A stretch of DNA of 64,000 nt, taken from Pseudomonadales bacterium (GTDB taxonomy: Bacteria; Pseudomonadota; Gammaproteobacteria; Pseudomonadales; Azotimanducaceae). Each line of letters opens with the position of its first letter. Within the stretch, counting starts at the first letter, position 1. The notes beneath the pieces were generated by a model that was not told the DNA's origin, searched no databases, and saw only the letters and a program-made list of their open reading frames with translations. Shown here piece by piece: positions 62,084 to 64,000 of the stretch. The position numbers were made by a program, and so were the translations under genes. The DNA lies in assembly GCA_022825925.1 (NCBI GenBank), contig JAJDVW010000073.1:1-64000 (forward strand), in the 5' to 3' direction.

Positions 62084-62938
62084 GTGACTCACCGGTATCC
62101 CGACGCCTTCTTCCTGTACGCCGAGATCGTGCGGCCCTCCGTCGAGCACGCGCGGCAGAGCCTCGCCGCGTACCGGCTCTGCGCACGGGGCACCTGCGAC
62201 GCAACGCCCGAAGTGGCCACGTACCACTTCCGCATCGACGAGCGGCTGACGCGCATCCACCGGCAGACCTGGCCGATATCCTGCTCCACCGAGTCCCTCG
62301 AGCTCTATCTCACCCCCGCGGCGTTCCGGGACCACGGCAGGACGGAGGGCTTCCTCGCGGGGATCCGGCATCTGCAGAAGCACACGCGCCTGCGCCAGAT
62401 CCGCATCTACTGGATCGGGCCCCGGCCGGCGCCCGACATGCTGCGCGGCATCTTCTGGTCCGACCGGCGCGCGCGCCCGCTGGCGCCGCTGCGCTTCACG
62501 CCATTCGACGCCGGCGTTGCCCGCCGGGCACGGTCGTGCAACATCGCGGAAGTGTCGGTGGGTCTCGACGTACGCCCGGACGCCGGCGCCGCGAGCGTCG
62601 AGGCGCTGGACGCGCTCGCGGACGAGTTGACGCACGTCAGCCTGATCGCCTTCTTCCATCCCGAACGGCGCGACGAGCTACATATCGTCGCGACGCTCCC
62701 GATCGACGATGCGCAGTCGCCCGAGGACCTTGCCCGCCTCCTCGCCGGCCTGCCTCCAGGCAGCGAGGGCGGTGTTTCCGGACACCTGCAACTGCACCGG
62801 GACGCGCCCCGGAACCCGGCGGACGTCGAAGCCGTCCTCGCCGGGCACGGTCTCTCGATCTCCGTGGCCGACGACGGCTACGAGGGCTATCTCCTGCACC
62901 CGGAGTTCGCGGCGGAGGGGGCCGGCAGCCGTGCTTGA
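62084..62938 (+). CDS. Protein of unknown function upstream of the hydrolase
   Basis: 284 residues if started at GTG 62084 (MTHRYPDAFFLYAEIVRPSV). Aromatic and Arg-rich, without signal peptide or recognised domain; it contains SLELYLTPAAFRDHGRTEGF and VSLIAFFHPERRDELHIVAT. The frame is open further upstream; the start is a guess. It overlaps the hydrolase gene by 8 nt, so the two are coupled. Confidence 0.55.
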   Translation: MTHRYPDAFFLYAEIVRPSVEHARQSLAAYRLCARGTCDATPEVATYHFRIDERLTRIHRQTWPISCSTESLELYLTPAAFRDHGRTEGFLAGIRHLQKHTRLRQIRIYWIGPRPAPDMLRGIFWSDRRARPLAPLRFTPFDAGVARRARSCNIAEVSVGLDVRPDAGAASVEALDALADELTHVSLIAFFHPERRDELHIVATLPIDDAQSPEDLARLLAGLPPGSEGGVSGHLQLHRDAPRNPADVEAVLAGHGLSISVADDGYEGYLLHPEFAAEGAGSRA

Positions 62939-63857
62939 AGAGCGCAGCCCCGAACTGCAGGCGTTCCTCAAGGCTGTCTACGAAGGGGCCGACCGGCTCG
63001 CCGCGGCGTCGCGCGACATCGGCGGTGTCCGGGAGATCATGGACGGCTTCGTTGGCGTGTTCCCGGTGCCCGAGGGCGTGCGGGTCGACCCCGCCGTCTG
63101 CGACGGCGTTCTCGCCGAGTGGCTGACCCCCGCCGACGCCGCAGCGAAACGCACGATCCTCTACCTGCACGGAGGCTGCTACATATCCGGCTCGCCAGGG
63201 GTGGTCCGCGAGTTCTGCGGGCGGCTTGCCATCGCCTCCCGCAGCCGCATCCTGAGCATCGACTACCGGCTCGCCCCGGAACACCCGTTTCCCGCCGCAC
63301 TCGAAGACGCGCTCACCTGCTACGGGTGGCTGCTCGAGCGGGGACACGACTCCGCCCACATCGCCGTGGCGGGCGAGTCCGCCGGGGGCGGGCTGACCCT
63401 GGCGCTGTTGATGGAGTGCCGCGACCGGGGCCTGCCCATGCCCGCCTGCGGTGTCCCGATCTCGCCGTGGGTGGACATGGAAGTCAGCTTCGGCGAGTCC
63501 CTCGTCCGCAACGAGGGGATCGACCTCGCGCCGGTGGAACCGCTCAGGCTCGGCAGCGCGGCCTACGCCGGCGCGGAGAACCTGCGCAATCCGCTCGCCT
63601 CGCCGCTGCACGGGGACCTCTCCGGACTGCCTCCGCTCCTGGTCCAGGTGGGAACGCGCGAGGTGCTCCTCGACGAAGGCGTCGAGATCGCGCGGCTCGT
63701 GGAGTCCGCCGGTGGCGACGTCACGCTGCAGCGGTGGGAGGACATGATCCACGTCTGGCACTGGTACGCGTCGATCTTCCCGGAAGCGCGGGACGCCATC
63801 GAGGCGCTCGGCTCCTGGATCGCGGCGCACGTGCCGGGCGGCAGGAGGGCGGCCTGA
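62931..63857 (+). CDS. Alpha/beta hydrolase, hormone-sensitive lipase type
   Basis: 308 residues (GTG start). The HSL-family oxyanion motif is YLHGGCYISGS (H-G-G), the nucleophile elbow GESAGGGLTL (Ser), the acid probably Asp of REVLLDEGVEI and the His in DMIHVWHWY. It hydrolyses short acyl esters. Followed after 1 nt by a MaoC-like gene, so it is probably part of an acyl-degradation operon. Confidence 0.9.
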   Translation: MLEERSPELQAFLKAVYEGADRLAAASRDIGGVREIMDGFVGVFPVPEGVRVDPAVCDGVLAEWLTPADAAAKRTILYLHGGCYISGSPGVVREFCGRLAIASRSRILSIDYRLAPEHPFPAALEDALTCYGWLLERGHDSAHIAVAGESAGGGLTLALLMECRDRGLPMPACGVPISPWVDMEVSFGESLVRNEGIDLAPVEPLRLGSAAYAGAENLRNPLASPLHGDLSGLPPLLVQVGTREVLLDEGVEIARLVESAGGDVTLQRWEDMIHVWHWYASIFPEARDAIEALGSWIAAHVPGGRRAA

Positions 63858-63858
63858 C

Positions 63859-64000
63859 ATGCCTCTGTCCGCCGCCCAGGTCGGCAAACGCTATCCGCCG
63901 TTCACGCAGGAAGTCGACTCGCGCTGGCTCATGTCCTATGCCGCCGGGCTCGGCGACTGCCTCGAGTGCTACCAGGACACCTGCCGCCCGGACGGCATCG
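63859..64000 (+). CDS. MaoC-like dehydratase, N-terminal part (partial)
   Basis: The first 47 codons of a gene running off the right edge. PPFTQEVDSRWLMSYAAGLG followed by DCLECYQDT matches the N-terminal hot-dog region of MaoC-like/peroxisomal hydratase-type proteins. It begins one nucleotide after the hydrolase stop. Confidence 0.65.
   Translation, partial: MPLSAAQVGKRYPPFTQEVDSRWLMSYAAGLGDCLECYQDTCRPDGI

Overview
The window is high-GC chromosomal DNA, most likely from an uncultured, probably marine-type member of the Pseudomonadota (Gammaproteobacteria favoured). This is inferred from gene content: a three-gene transhydrogenase operon, TonB-dependent receptors, an AraC regulator with an arabinose-binding-type N-terminus, two family III CoA-transferases, enoyl-CoA hydratases, MaoC proteins, a PhyH dioxygenase, a sulfatase and a penicillin-acylase homologue. 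No rRNA, tRNA or CRISPR array was seen. Ordinary metabolic genes alternate with accessory islands.

Layout. 0-4.7 kb is a peptide-export locus: a small precursor with a colicin V-type double-glycine leader, a secreted protein with two aspartic-protease DTG motifs, a HlyD-type fusion protein and a C39-peptidase ABC transporter that has lost its Walker A segment. 4.7-10.5 kb holds a cupin, a PhyH dioxygenase, a 710-residue protein with a sigma region 4-like helix-turn-helix, and an XRE-ImmA/IrrE plus PIN-like pair. 10.6-21.0 kb is metabolic: pntB-pntAB-pntAA, a luciferase-like monooxygenase, a MaoC-like protein, a CBS membrane protein, enoyl-CoA hydratase, a DUF6580/cobalamin-binding pair and a GST. 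21.4-25.7 kb is an AbiEi-Fic gene split by a 2.7-kb IS1-like element that carries a DNA methyltransferase-HNH fusion; both 20-bp ends and a 6-bp target duplication can be read. 25.8-29.2 kb is a large superfamily 1 helicase with a C-terminal nuclease domain, followed by gene and IS debris. 29.8-38 kb returns to metabolism (acylase, CoA-transferase, hydrolase, HbpS/GlcG, DUF1993, enoyl-CoA hydratase, asd). 37.7-41.5 kb has VapBC-like and YefM/YoeB-like modules around a lipoprotein carboxylesterase, with remnants of an HNH nuclease and a TonB receptor. A sulfatase follows.

43.4-52.5 kb is a type I restriction-modification operon on the minus strand (hsdM, AbiEi-type regulator, 42-residue ORF, hsdS, fic, hsdR). 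HsdR ends in an AlbA_2-type domain, and six spaced GTCAYAG repeats precede hsdR. The operon is joined by a 4-nt overlap to a two-gene AhpD-like/CMD-like cassette. A second copy of that cassette, with the same promoter, lies 4.8 kb away. 53.8-64 kb holds a DUF4143 ATPase, a second CoA-transferase, the second cassette, a TonB-dependent receptor divergent from an AraC regulator, and an operon with a hormone-sensitive-lipase-type hydrolase and a MaoC-like protein.

The most unusual systems are the microcin-like locus with its aspartic protease and internally deleted exporter, the methyltransferase-carrying transposon with a C12 tract, and the hsd operon carrying AbiEi and Fic genes. AbiEi and Fic partners therefore occur twice in the window, once fused (and broken) and once as separate genes.
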